A DNA stretch of 64,000 nt from Cryptomeria japonica (taxonomy: Eukaryota > Streptophyta > Pinopsida > Cupressales > Cupressaceae). Below are positions 10,791 to 21,464 of this stretch, piece by piece; position 1 is the stretch's first letter, and every line of letters begins with the position of its first letter. Position numbers and translations under genes: made by a program. Below the pieces are notes generated by a model. That model was not told the origin of the DNA and searched no databases. It saw only the letters and a program-made list of their open reading frames with translations. The stretch lies in assembly GCF_030272615.1 (NCBI RefSeq), contig NC_081409.1:875122594-875186593 (forward strand), given 5' to 3'.

Positions 10791-11464
10791 CCCCCTTTTT
10801 TATTTAAATAAATTAAAGATTTATTTAAATAAAATCTAAAATTCATATGCACATTTAAATAAATTAATACTTTTTAAAATCCTAAAAATCCATCCCACTT
10901 GCATTCTCCTACAAAACCCACTTGCATACCTAAATCCTTCTTCTAGATTCTTCTAAACCCTTCCAATTAAGCCTAAACCCCCTCCTAAGCATTGGCACAT
11001 TCCTAAATTAAGGATTATGAAGGAGTCACTTCTCCGAGTATTAAAGGTTTTGTTTCTTCAACAAGTTAACCCTCAAAGTCTTCATAAACCATTAAAGGCT
11101 TAAAACTAACTAACCCACTTGTGACCCTTGGTTAGAGACTTTCTCTCCAATTTAACCATCCCTTTAACCCACATGTCTCTTCGAGCATTCATTGCTTTGA
11201 CCGTGGTTATCCTTTAACCCTTACACATTCTTTTATCCTCTGGATAAAAGAATTATCCATTAACTCAACCCTAATCAAACCCCCTAGGGTAACCATCATG
11301 TCCCTTCAGTCGTTTAATGCCTCTTCCATCTCCTCTCAAGCCTTCTCATAGTGACACTTCTCAACATGGGATTGGATTGAAAGTATCACATCGATTGAGG
11401 ATCACACAACCCTAGCCCTTGTTAAGATAATTCAATCTTAACCACTCCAATTCCCTATTTCTTC

Positions 11465-11472
11465 TATAAATA
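11465..11472 (+). promoter_or_regulatory. LTR TATA box
   Basis: TATAAATA in the context CTTCTATAAATAGGACTC, a strong plant TATA box. It implies transcription on the plus strand starting near 11500 within the solo LTR. Confidence 0.45.
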
Positions 11473-12570
11473 GGACTCACTTCTTCATTGAGGGATCATC
11501 CAAGTTTCATGCATCTAGATTATAGACTATCAATATCACCAAGTCTTGGTCTTAGAATCCATATTTTGCCTCTCTTTGTCTCAATCATAATCTTAAGCAT
11601 TTAGAAACATTTTTATTAGCATAGCATCTATCATGTTAGCATAGCATAATATCAATATCATAACATGTTTAGTTTCTTTATCATAGCATAATCTTCATCA
11701 TAGCTAGCTTTGTTATAATCTTATAGATATAGAATGCATTGCATATAGATCATTTTCATCACATGTCACTCGTTCTTAGAGTTGTCATTCTAAAGGTCAA
11801 TAGCTCAATGATCTGAGAGCAACCATTGACTTGAGGAATCATTGGAGATAGAGAACAATGGGACGGCTTGGAAGGATTGCTTATTTAACTTGTTTTGTCT
11901 ATTAGATCCTTTGCATATAATGTTTCATTGGTATGCTTGATCATTTAGTTCTTAATTGATCACTAACATCTTTTCAAGTATACAGGAAGAATACTCTATC
12001 AAAACTGAAACACATAAAAGGGTAAGCAAACTATAAGAAAATCCCATCATTGCATTAATAGGCATCGAATAGTCTTGGAAGAAGAGAGCGTAAAAGGAAA
12101 GATCAAATTTTCAATTATCATTAAGACAAGTCGATACTCTGGTATGAGGTTTTTGTGCATATATTTGATAATACTTTTTGCATACTACTATTGATAGAAG
12201 ATCTTTGTTATGATTATTCAATACAGTATACTGCATGTTATCTCCAATCTTCTCATTTCTGATTCATACTATGTGATTTCTCATGGCTATTTAACATGGC
12301 ATATGTGATATAATTTGATGCTTTATATATATGTATTATGTCCGATTATTGTAATCAACCATGGTTGGGAAATTAAGGATTGCAATAGGATGAATGGTGT
12401 TGGGGTCACCTCTAATCATGCCACCTCATATGTATGGTAGGGTCCACATGAAGCTAAAGGGGGTGAAGGTGTTTTGACTTTGGTCTTAGGAGGGTTAGAC
12501 TTAGGACACCCTATTGAGGAAATCCTTGTCCTCTCCACCATGGTAATAGATGAGATCATGTGAGTAGGAG

Positions 12571-12887
12571 AAGGTGGCTTGATCGAGGGAGAATTGTTGT
12601 TAAGACATACTATCAAGTGTGGCTTGATTGAGTGAGAATGATTGTTCAGAAACCCTATCAAGTGTGGCTTGATTGAGGTAGAACGGTTGTTACGACACCC
12701 TATCAAGTGTGGCTTGATTGAGGGAGAAGGGTTTCTAAGACAACCTATCAAGTGTAGCTTGATTGAGGGAGAACGATTGTTAAGACACCCTATCAAGTGT
12801 GTCTTGGTTGAGGGAGAATGGTTGTTAAGGCACCCTATCATGTTTGCCTTGGTTAAAGGAGAATGGTTGTTAAGACACCCTACACAT
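12571..12887. repeat. 45-bp minisatellite, seven units
   Basis: Seven consecutive copies of a 45-bp unit containing GTGGCTTGATTGAGGGAGAA and GACACCCTATCAA, with copy-to-copy changes but little length change. Because 45 is a multiple of three, both strands stay open through it. The minus strand reads a 15-residue repeat (LIGCLNNRSPSIKPH type) and the plus strand another. I regard the reading frames as by-products of the array. Confidence 0.9.
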
Positions 12888-13194
12888 CCTAGTTTTCTAT
12901 GATTGGGATTCCTTTAGTTATGACCTATGATTATGATCTTTATATTTACAATTATTTGTAATTGTAAATTGCCTTATGTTTCATCATAATCAATCATTCT
13001 TTACTTTATGCATCATCATAGTTAGTATGTTTGTAACTATTAGGCACTTATATGTTATAATTGGTAGATTAATTTCCTAACTTGTTTGTAGGGTTTTGTA
13101 TTAAAGAGATAAATGTATTCCCTCTCTAACCCATCCTTGATAGCTAATAATTTTAATCTAGGACAAACTAGGGCATTTTGAAAAATGAGACATT

Positions 13195-16083
13195 ACAACG
13201 ATCCTCATATTCATTTGTTGCATTAGACGACTTAGTTGAATCTCATAAACCACACATGCTGCACAAATTAGAAATCCACAATTCATAAATACACAGTGCA
13301 AACATCAAAGGATAAATTATACTAATTTATGGTTTTTAGAATTCATCAAAATCACAAGGCCATACTCATGCACACATGTGAGATGAAATCCTATTAAATG
13401 TGTTTGAAGTAAGATTCAACTAGGTTTTTAGATTGAGAAAAACGAATACAAAATCATCAAATACCGAATTATTTAGATAAATAAAAATGGAGATCGCAAA
13501 ATGTTTTGAATCTGATTTAACTTAAAATTTACAAAGTTAAATATAATTTCACACTAAAATTGAAGTACATTTTCCTATGATATATGTATAAGAGTTTTCC
13601 AACCCTTTACAATGTAAAATCAATGGTTTAATATTGATTTCACAATTCTTGTTAACCCATAGCTAGGGTTTCTTGGTTTGATTATTTGAAAACTATCAAT
13701 GAGTTCGATGAAAACTAGAATAAAGTACACTAAATTTGCTTCCTAACTGATGCTAACTGATGTTACACCTCATGCAAGAGGTATGTTGTTGTATCCTCAT
13801 TCCAAAATGGCAAAAAATGTACCCCATTTTCATTGGCCAAACTGTTGTTGTTAGCAGTGGTGATATCATATGATTTTTGGGGAAAAACATGACTCTCATG
13901 GCCCTATTCGTGTGCCCAAACTTGGATCTCAAGGTTGTGTGAAGAAGTGATGACTGGAGAAACAAAGCTTGCATGATAAAAACTCCATATCGAGCTCAAA
14001 CTGATGCATTTTCTTAGTTACACGGGCAAAAATTGAGTGCGATTTGATCACTTCTATTTTTCTGGAATACTTTAATCAACCTACAAATCTTTATTGATTA
14101 ATGAAAAATAAATGAAAATAGTAGCTACAGGTGAGCCACAACCTCTATAAATGCACCACTGAAGGCTCTAATCACAACACTTAATTTGTCCAAATCTGGT
14201 ATTTTAGTACATATCTAAGTTTGACTAATTGAGTCTTCCAAAAAAAATTCAACCTCTTAATATCCTCAAATTGGGGAAAAAAATTCTACATATTTCTCAA
14301 GGCCTTGATTATGAAAAGTATGGGAAGATAATCCTCCCACATGAGGATGGTTTCATCTATATCTATACCTTCTTCTTCTCCTGTTATCATATTATGCAAG
14401 ATATTCAACTGGTCAGTTATTGAATGATACAACTTAAGTGTTTTATTGACTTTCTATTCACCCATTGTGATAATATCATAACAACATTTTAATACAATTT
14501 TGACAAAAGTATCTTTGCCTTGAAACCTAGCCTTTGGTGATAACATGTGCAACTTGTAGACTAGTGGAGGGAGCAGTAGAGTCTAAAGGACCCAAGAGGT
14601 GACTAATGTACTTCTGCAATTCTTCGATTTGTGATTTATATTCCTCCTTCATTTTCTCATCCTTTTTTGCATTCTCTTAAATATGTTCATCATCTCTTGT
14701 TGCAATGAGTGCTTCTCACCTTTTGAAGTTTGAACTCCTAGGTCTATTTCATGCATCTGGTAGTCTTGTTTTTTCATTTCATCTTCATATTTGTCTATAA
14801 GAGGTAAAGCTACTTGTGCTCTCTGATGGCCATGTGCATCTATTATCACTGTGAATATTTTATTTTCTTTCTTATTGGTCTTGGGAGTTTTAATTTTTTG
14901 TTCAGGGACAACAAAGTCTTCTTCTTACAACTCCTTATATCTCCTTTATATTTTCTAGGTTATCCGTGTCAACCAAATAGGTGTTTGTCTGTGTGCAAAC
15001 CAAATAGGTGCATGTCCATGTGCAATTCCTATAGAAGTTCCTAATGCTTTAGAGGTATTTTCACCTCATTCTATAAATACTTCTTCTTCATGTCATTTTT
15101 CTTGTTGTTTTTGCTCAGTATGAGTTTGTGGCACATCTTATTTTTACTTTTTATCCTCTTCATTATGATCATGTTCTTCTTCTAAATTACCTTTATTCAT
15201 CTTCTTTATGCTCTTGATGAAGTTCTCCTCGATGTTCTTGTTGAATTTCTCCTTGGTGTTCTCGACGAAGTTCTTCTTCTTGATGGCCCCTTGGGGTTTT
15301 ATCCTTTTGATGCTCTCGATGAAGCTTTTGTAGTTATTGTTGAACCCTAGGGACTTTTTCTTCTAGATGGTCTTCATGTTGTTTTTCATCTACAACTTCC
15401 TCTTAACCAATCATTGTATGTAGGGCTTCCTCACTTTTTAGTGTTTTCTTTATTAACTTCTCTAGTGACACCCTCCTCTTTATCATCATCCTCATGCACT
15501 TCTTCCTCTTTCAATTTATGTTGGAGAGGTTCTTCTTCTATCCTCTGCTCTTCTTCTTCAATCCTTTCATCATCAACATTAGGTGGTGTAAATTCAATCT
15601 CTCTTGTTTTTTTCTCAACATCATCCTCCACATAAGTTAAATCTGGATTCTCAATTGAGTGTCTTCCTTTTTTACTCTACTTGTATAGAAGAAGGAATAG
15701 AAGTATCTTTTCTTTACATAGATTGTGTATTCGGAGGGGCAAATTGCTTGCTCACTTTGTGTAGGTGGAGGAGGAACACTCTTTTCATTCTCAATACGAA
15801 CTTCTATCCTTGCTCTTCTTCCCATAGAGTATTTGTCTAGGACCTTTCCTTAACTTCCTATAGTTTCTAGGTATCTCCAAGGGTTATTTCTTTCCCTTAT
15901 CTTTGGCCTTGGTTAATTCAAATCCTTTGTAAGTAGTAGGAGTAGCAGGAGCAGGATTAGCAAAGGTAGCCCAAGTAGTAGGCTTCTCTTTACTTATGGA
16001 GGTAGCCTTTTGAGCTCATCCTCATTTTCCTTGAGCAAGCCTTTGAATATTTATTGGAATCCTTTTTTAGACACCTAAATTTG
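13195..16083. other. Unassigned region with broken K/E-rich minus-strand frames
   Basis: No recognisable domain. Between about 14640 and 16030 the minus strand gives charged, protein-like stretches: KATSISKEKPTTWATFANPA near 16000, an acidic EEEEQRIEEEPLQHKLKEEE run near 15560, and IDKYEDEMKKQDYQMHEID near 14760. Stops and frameshifts separate them. They look like the charged middle or tail of a retroelement protein similar in style to P2 of elements C and D, but I cannot align them. 13195-14600 shows nothing coding. Confidence 0.3.
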
Positions 16084-17307
16084 TGTTAGACAGCTCAGAT
16101 AACCGATGGACAACTGAGAGGGGGGAGGGGGGGTGAATCAATTGTTAATAGAATATAGAACTTTAAGCATTAAAACCTTATTACAGGAATACATAAACCA
16201 AATACCGAAATAGCAGATACAACAGTTAAGCACAAATATAAGCCACAGAACAATTACCAACCATCCAAAAAAGATAACACCAATATTTGTACATGGAAAA
16301 CCCAGTAAAGGGAAAAACCACGGTGAGAAGCCTACCCACAGTCAGATAATACTTTTGTAGTAAGTTTGTGATTACAAAAAGAGGGGCCTACACATGTAGG
16401 AAGGCCAACATCCTAGAGCGCACTTCTCATCACAAAAGGAGCTTCACTGACTACAAAATAAATCTAGACTACAATCCGGAAAGAAGAGTGAACTGCAAGA
16501 ATAACATCTCCTATGCCTGAGTGCAGTTCTTGTTAAGCTCAATACCAGAGGTCTTAAACCTCTTTCACCAACCCAATTTGATCACCTATGATCGACCAAA
16601 ACCTCTGCATATGATTATAACCTTATTCGCACACGGTTAATCCTATATCCCAAAAACCCATGATCTACAAAGAGATCTTACATCATATTTATACCAACCC
16701 GGTACCTAAACAATTAGGTCGGCCACCTAAAAGATAATAAAAAAAGTTCATAACATAAACCACAATCCAATAATTAACCAAGTCGGCCTAAGATCTAAAC
16801 AACATAATCCAATCAATAGATCCAACCAATAACACATCGGGATCATCCACCAACATGTTACATAAATTGACCCATAACCTAGCAAAATAAATAGCATTAG
16901 GTCTAGTCCTAAATGCAACATGACCGATCAACAGGAACACAAACAAAATAGCCAACAACATCTTGAAAGCCATCTAGAAGCCGCACCAACACCACTTATC
17001 AAGTGCATCAAAAGATCTTCAACAAAGCTCTGCTGGTAAAACCCTTACTGATGACCAAAAGGCTTACTAGAACAAATGATAGCTCCTAAGTCATCAAATC
17101 CCAAACCAACTGATCGTGATACACATCTGAATAGCATGAATAACATATCCAAACCAATTCAACAAATCAAAGCATACTAGAGCATACCAGATCGATATCA
17201 TAATCCAACTGCTCTACTGGAAACCGGTAAACAACCAAAATAGTCGGTGGTTCCATCAATGACAAAACATCAATGCAACACATAATCAATTCCTGTAACT
17301 GCCAACA
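16084..17307 (-). repeat. Element A 3' LTR (left)
   Basis: Bounded by TGTTAGACAG at 16084 and GCCAACA ending 17307. It has the shared modules of this LTR group: a G-tract followed by TGAATCA near 16119-16140, GGGAAAAACCACGGTGAGA near 16315, and a minus-strand TATAAATA (plus 16686-16693). Similarity to the right-hand LTR pieces (21215-21464, 37681-37885) is plain. Confidence 0.85.
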
Positions 17308-17322
17308 ATCTCCCCCTTTGGC
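17308..17322 (-). promoter_or_regulatory. Element A polypurine tract
   Basis: On the minus strand GCCAAAGGGGGAGAT sits immediately 5' of the 3' LTR, the expected site of second-strand priming. The adjoining TTGCCATCAATGCC is repeated at the same place in elements C and D. Confidence 0.8.
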
Positions 17323-17697
17323 ATTGATGGCAACACATGATGTGAAAAACAACCAAGTGCCAATAAATGCCAAACAAGTCTCCCCCAAAGGAAGACAACC
17401 AAAAATCTCCTAAAAAATGATATTACAATGAAGTTAACAAACTCCCCCTGTGAATGATATCCCTGTTGAGCTCTGATCTCTCCCCTTTTACTAATATTAT
17501 GTTAAGCTCTGTTTTTCACATATATCTCTCCCCCTTTGACATCAATGCCAAAAATTTGACATAAACATAAAATAAAAATCATAAATCCACTGAACCACAC
17601 AACTGACTACTCCCCCCGAGTAGTAGCACCAACACATCAATCCAGAATGAATAGTAGCTCTGTAAATGCATATCGGACTGATGCCAATCAGTATCAC

Positions 17698-19140
17698 TCA
17701 GGTCTCTACCAAAGGGGCAAGAACCCCCAAACTATCTCTGAAGTACTCAAATGATTCCTTAGGCAAGGGTTTAGTGAAGATATCTACAATTTGCTCTTTA
17801 GTGTTCACACAAACCAATCTGACTTCATTTGCTTCCACCTTCTTCTTCAAAAAATTGTTGCTTTGTCTTAGAATGTAATATCGAATTCTTTGATATGTCA
17901 ATAGCAGTAGAGTTATCATAGTGAATAAATACTGGCTCATTACAATCCACCCTTATATCCTTCAACATTTTCTTTATCCATAGAACTTGTGTACAGTTAG
18001 TAGCAACAACAACATACTCAGCTTCAGCAGTAGATAAAGAGGTACATGACTACTTCTTGTTGATCCATGAAACAAGTTTCTTTCCAAGAAAGAAAGCTCC
18101 ACCAGATGTGCTCTTCCGACCATCAACATCTCCAACCCAATTTGCATTTGTATATGCACACAGTGTAAAACCATCATCTTTAGGATACCACAAACCATAT
18201 TCAGTTTTTCCTTGCAAATACCTAAAAAATCCTTTTCACCGCGCTCTCATGATTCTCTCTAGGATAACTCTGATATCTTGATACAATACAAACTGCATTC
18301 ATTATATCTGTTCTAGTCCGAGTCAGATATAACAAACCTCAAATCATAGACTTGTACCTTGTAGGATTTACCAGTGCTGATGCATCTATCTTAGTCAATT
18401 TCTCACTTGTAACCATAGGAGTACCAACCGGTTTAGAATTTTCCATACCAAATTTCTTCAACAACTCCCTAGCATACTTAGTTTGACAGATGAAAATACC
18501 TTTATTAGTCTGAGTAATCTGCAAACCTAAGAAAAAATTCATCTCCCCAATCATAGACATCTCAAATTCCTCTTCAAATTATTAGAGAATTTCATACATA
18601 ACTTATCCTCACCTCCAAAAATGATATCATCAACAAAGACTTCAACAATCAATATGTCATCGTTAGTGATCTTATAATATAATTTATTGTCATCATTACC
18701 TTTAGTGAAACCAAGCTTCAAAAGATATTTATCCAATCTTGCATACCAAGCTCTAGTTACTTGTTTCAATCCATATAAAGCTTTCCTTAACCTGCAAACC
18801 ATGTTTTTGTCATCTGAAAGTGAAAATCTAACAGGCTTCTCAATGTAAACTTCCTCTTCAAGATCTCCATTCAAAAATGCATACTAAAAATCCATCTGAT
18901 AAACCTTGTAGTTCTTATGGGCAACATAAGCAAGAAATAATCTCACAGCTTCAATCCTAGCTACCGAAGCAAAAGTCTCATCATAATCAATTCCTTCCTT
19001 ATGAGAATATCCTTTACAAACCAATATAGCCTTATTCCTCACAACTTGTCCATCTTCATTCAATATATTCCTAAGAACCCATTTAGTTCCAATAGCATTC
19101 TTAGTTTTAGGCCGAGGAACTAAAGTCCATGTATTATTCT
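17698..19140 (-). pseudogene. Element A reverse transcriptase and RNase H, broken
   Basis: The minus strand reads the copia reverse transcriptase: [15 protein letters not shown] near 19100, [20 protein letters not shown] near 18960, YAFLNGDLEEEVYI near 18870, RKALYGLKQVTRAWY near 18770, the catalytic VFVDDIIFGG near 18620 (standard YVDD is altered to FVDD), and MNFFLGLQI near 18530. RNase H follows (SCTSLSTAEAEYVVVATNCT near 18030; stop near 18048), ending IVDIFTKPLPKESFEYFRD near 17760. Several stops (for example before YAFLNG, consistent with CAG to TAG) and frameshifts break it, so no active enzyme is made. Confidence 0.85.
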
Positions 19141-19348
19141 TTTTTATCTAATCTAATTCCTCTTCCATAGCTTTCATCCAACATTCATCTTTACATGCTT
19201 CAATTACTGATGCCAGTTCAATTTGAGAAATTAAACATACATCATTAGCTGCCAACCTTCTTCTTGCTGTCATCACTCATTTATTCTTGTCTCCAATGAT
19301 CTGATCTTCTAAATGATTTAACCTAACATACTTAGGAGTCTTCTGATT

Positions 19349-20143
19349 TTATGTTCCTCTGATGTGATCTCCAGTTACTATTGAATTTTTTGATACTGTT
19401 GGAGTAACCAGTTCAACATTTTGTTCTGGTGTAGGTGCTACCGGTTCAATTATGATCATTTCCACTGTCGGTTCTCTCTCATAAGTTCTAATTTGACTTT
19501 TGTTCAACTCATCCACTTTGACATTAGTGCTCTCCACAATTTTCTGCAATCTTTTGTTATAACATCTATATACTTTGCTTTCATTAGAATAACCAATAAA
19601 TATCCCTTCGTCACATCTAGGATCAAACTTTCCAATGGAATCATCTCTTTTGATATAGCATTTACTACCAAAGATTTTGAAATACTTAACTGTAGGTGTA
19701 TGACCAAATCATAACTCGTAAGGTGTCTTACCAGTGTCTCCTTTGATATGAACTCTGTTGAATGTGTATACCGTCGTGCTCACAGCTTCTCTCCAGTAGA
19801 TATGAGGCAGATTAGCTTCCATCATCATAGTTCTAGTCGCATCCAAGATAGTTTTGTTCTTCCTTTCTACAACTCCATTTTGTTGAGGTGTCTGGAGTGC
19901 AAATAATTGTCTTCTTATCCCATTCTTTTCATAATAACTATTAAATTCACCGGATGTGAATTCTCCACCCTGATCAGAACTTAAGCATTTAATCTTTAAT
20001 CTTATCTCTGTATCAACTTTAGTAGCAAGGGTCTTTTCTTCAAGTACCAAATCATCTTCCTTGATAGCCAATAATACCCATTCCTTTCCATTGTCGGATC
20101 CACTAGCTGAATATTTTACTGATTCATCATCAAAATTAGTCAC
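19349..20143 (-). pseudogene. Element A integrase, N-terminal part deleted and fused to gag tail
   Basis: From 20143 the frame begins with a gag-tail-like segment (NFDDESVKYSASGSDNGKEW) and passes without a break into the integrase core at LKIKCLSSDQGGEFTSGEFN. It continues through TPQQNGVVERKNKTILDATR with the second Asp and the Glu of the D-D-E set, then EANLPHIYWREAV. The protease, the HHCC zinc domain and the first Asp are absent, so an in-frame deletion of about 1 kb has joined gag to integrase. After a stop near 19709 the C-terminal part (YFKIFGSKCYIKRDDSIGKF) runs to 19349. Confidence 0.8.
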
Positions 20144-20203
20144 ACCTTCCTCATCCGCATAGTAGCATGATTTGTCTTTGTTCCTTATGTACTTATGCTT
20201 GTT

Positions 20204-21158
20204 CTAATAATCATGGTTAGGCCTAAAATATCTTCTAGCTCTTTCCTCAAATCTTGAATTCCTTTCAGGACATCTGGATGCAAAATGATCTATCTTATTA
20301 CATGTGAAACATTTAAAAGGTGATTTTCCTTCATACTTACTTCCTATCGGACCTTTAGGTACTCTTCTAGCAAACAAGGCTTCAAGTTGCTCAAACTCTT
20401 CATCTTCTTTCTTTATTTCCTCCGGTTCCTTAGCATATAAGGCTTTCCAATCACTCTTGTCGGTAGATGATGTAGATGCATGAAAAGCAAGTTCAGATTT
20501 TGCAACTCCAGAAGGACCAAATTCCTCAAGCTTAAAAGTTGATAACTTCCCAACCAAGGTATCCCTATTAACAGAGGTGTTTTGCATTGTTCTCAACTCA
20601 TTAATTGCAGCAGCCTTCATCTCGTAAGCCAGTGGAAAAGCTATCAATACTTTAGAAACTATTTCATCTTCGCTCAGAGATCCACCACAACACTGAATTC
20701 CCAGAACAATTTCATTAACTCTCTACATAAAAGCAATAATCCTTTCATCTTCTTCCATCTTCAAGTTCTCATATCTTACCCGGTAACCATAAAGTTTAAC
20801 AATTTTAACAATAGGGTCACCTTCATTCAGAGTCTCCAATTTATCCCATGTAGCCTTTGCAGTTGATTTGTCAGTTAGTCCCATAACTTGCTGATTAGAA
20901 AGTGCACACAAAAGGGCTTCTCTAGCTCTACAATCATTTTCAATGTCCTTATCCAAGCTTGATGAAGGAGGATTTCTAGATGTTAGATTATGAGGTGTGT
21001 ATCCTTTCTTAATTATCTCCCAAATCACCTTGCCAAGACTCTCAAATGAGTCTCATCTGAATCTTCCATACTCTGTAATTTGTTCCATCAAGCTTAGAAA
21101 GTTCTCTCTAGAAAATAGTTGTAGATGAACTTGATGAACTTGAACTATTAGATGCCAT
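20204..21158 (-). pseudogene. Element A Gag (UBN2-type) with one zinc knuckle
   Basis: An ATG at 21158 (MASNSSSSSSS) is followed by KLDGTNYRVWKIQMRL, the usual copia Gag opening, but a stop near 21110 and a frame break near 21050 interrupt it. The central Gag follows (TAKATWDKLETLNEGD near 20860; VLIAFPLAYEMKAAAINELR near 20630) and a zinc knuckle CFTCNKIDHFASRC near 20300, with Asp in place of the usual Gly. The protein would form the cytoplasmic particle packaging element RNA. Confidence 0.8.
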
Positions 21159-21200
21159 AGGATCTTCCTCAAGTGGTTAAGCTTTTGTAGAGAGAACCAA

Positions 21201-21212
21201 ACTCTGATACCA
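21201..21212 (-). promoter_or_regulatory. Element A primer binding site
   Basis: Minus strand TGGTATCAGAGT, two bases inside the 5' LTR. It complements the 3' end of plant initiator-Met tRNA (usual site TGGTATCAGAGC). Confidence 0.85.
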
Positions 21213-21214
21213 AT

Positions 21215-21464
21215 TGTTAGACAACTTAGATAACCGGTGGACATCTGAGGGGGGGGGGGGGGTGAATCAGTTGTCAACAGATTATAGAACTTTAAGCATT
21301 AAAACCTTATTACCGAAATACATAAACCAAATTCCAGAATAAAAGATATAATATTTAAGAACAAATATAAGCCACAAAACAATTACCAACCATCCACAAA
21401 AGATAACACCAAGATTTGTACGTGGAAAACCCGATAAAGAGAAAAACCATGGTGGGAAGCCTAC
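21215..21464 (-). repeat. Element A 5' LTR, part 1
   Basis: Starts TGTTAGACAACTTAGATAACC with a G14 tract and TGAATCAG. It ends at CCTAC (21460-21464), where element B begins. It aligns with the first ~250 bp of the left LTR at 16084. Confidence 0.9.

Larger units (their letters stand above)
9094..13194 (+). mobile_element. Very long (4.1-kb) solo LTR of gypsy type
   Basis: Starts TGTAATGTC and ends GACATTACA, a perfect 9-bp inverted terminal repeat. Flanks are ACAAT on the left and ACGAT on the right, a 5-bp target duplication with one change. No protein-coding domain is visible inside. A TATA box at 11465-11472 sits about 2.4 kb from the start. The interior holds repeated AT-rich stem-loops (TTTAAATAAATTAATATTTATTTAAA type, about 10050-10870), a 30-bp tandem array, a foldback hairpin and a 45-bp minisatellite. 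Alternatively it is a complete non-autonomous element whose own LTRs I failed to delimit. Confidence 0.55.

Noticed and set aside
12571-12887. CRISPR-like array
   Set aside because: Units are contiguous tandem copies without unique spacers, and the sequence is eukaryotic.
12642-12902. Plus-strand repeat protein frame over the minisatellite
   Set aside because: Open only because the repeat unit is 45 bp; no flanking coding sequence.
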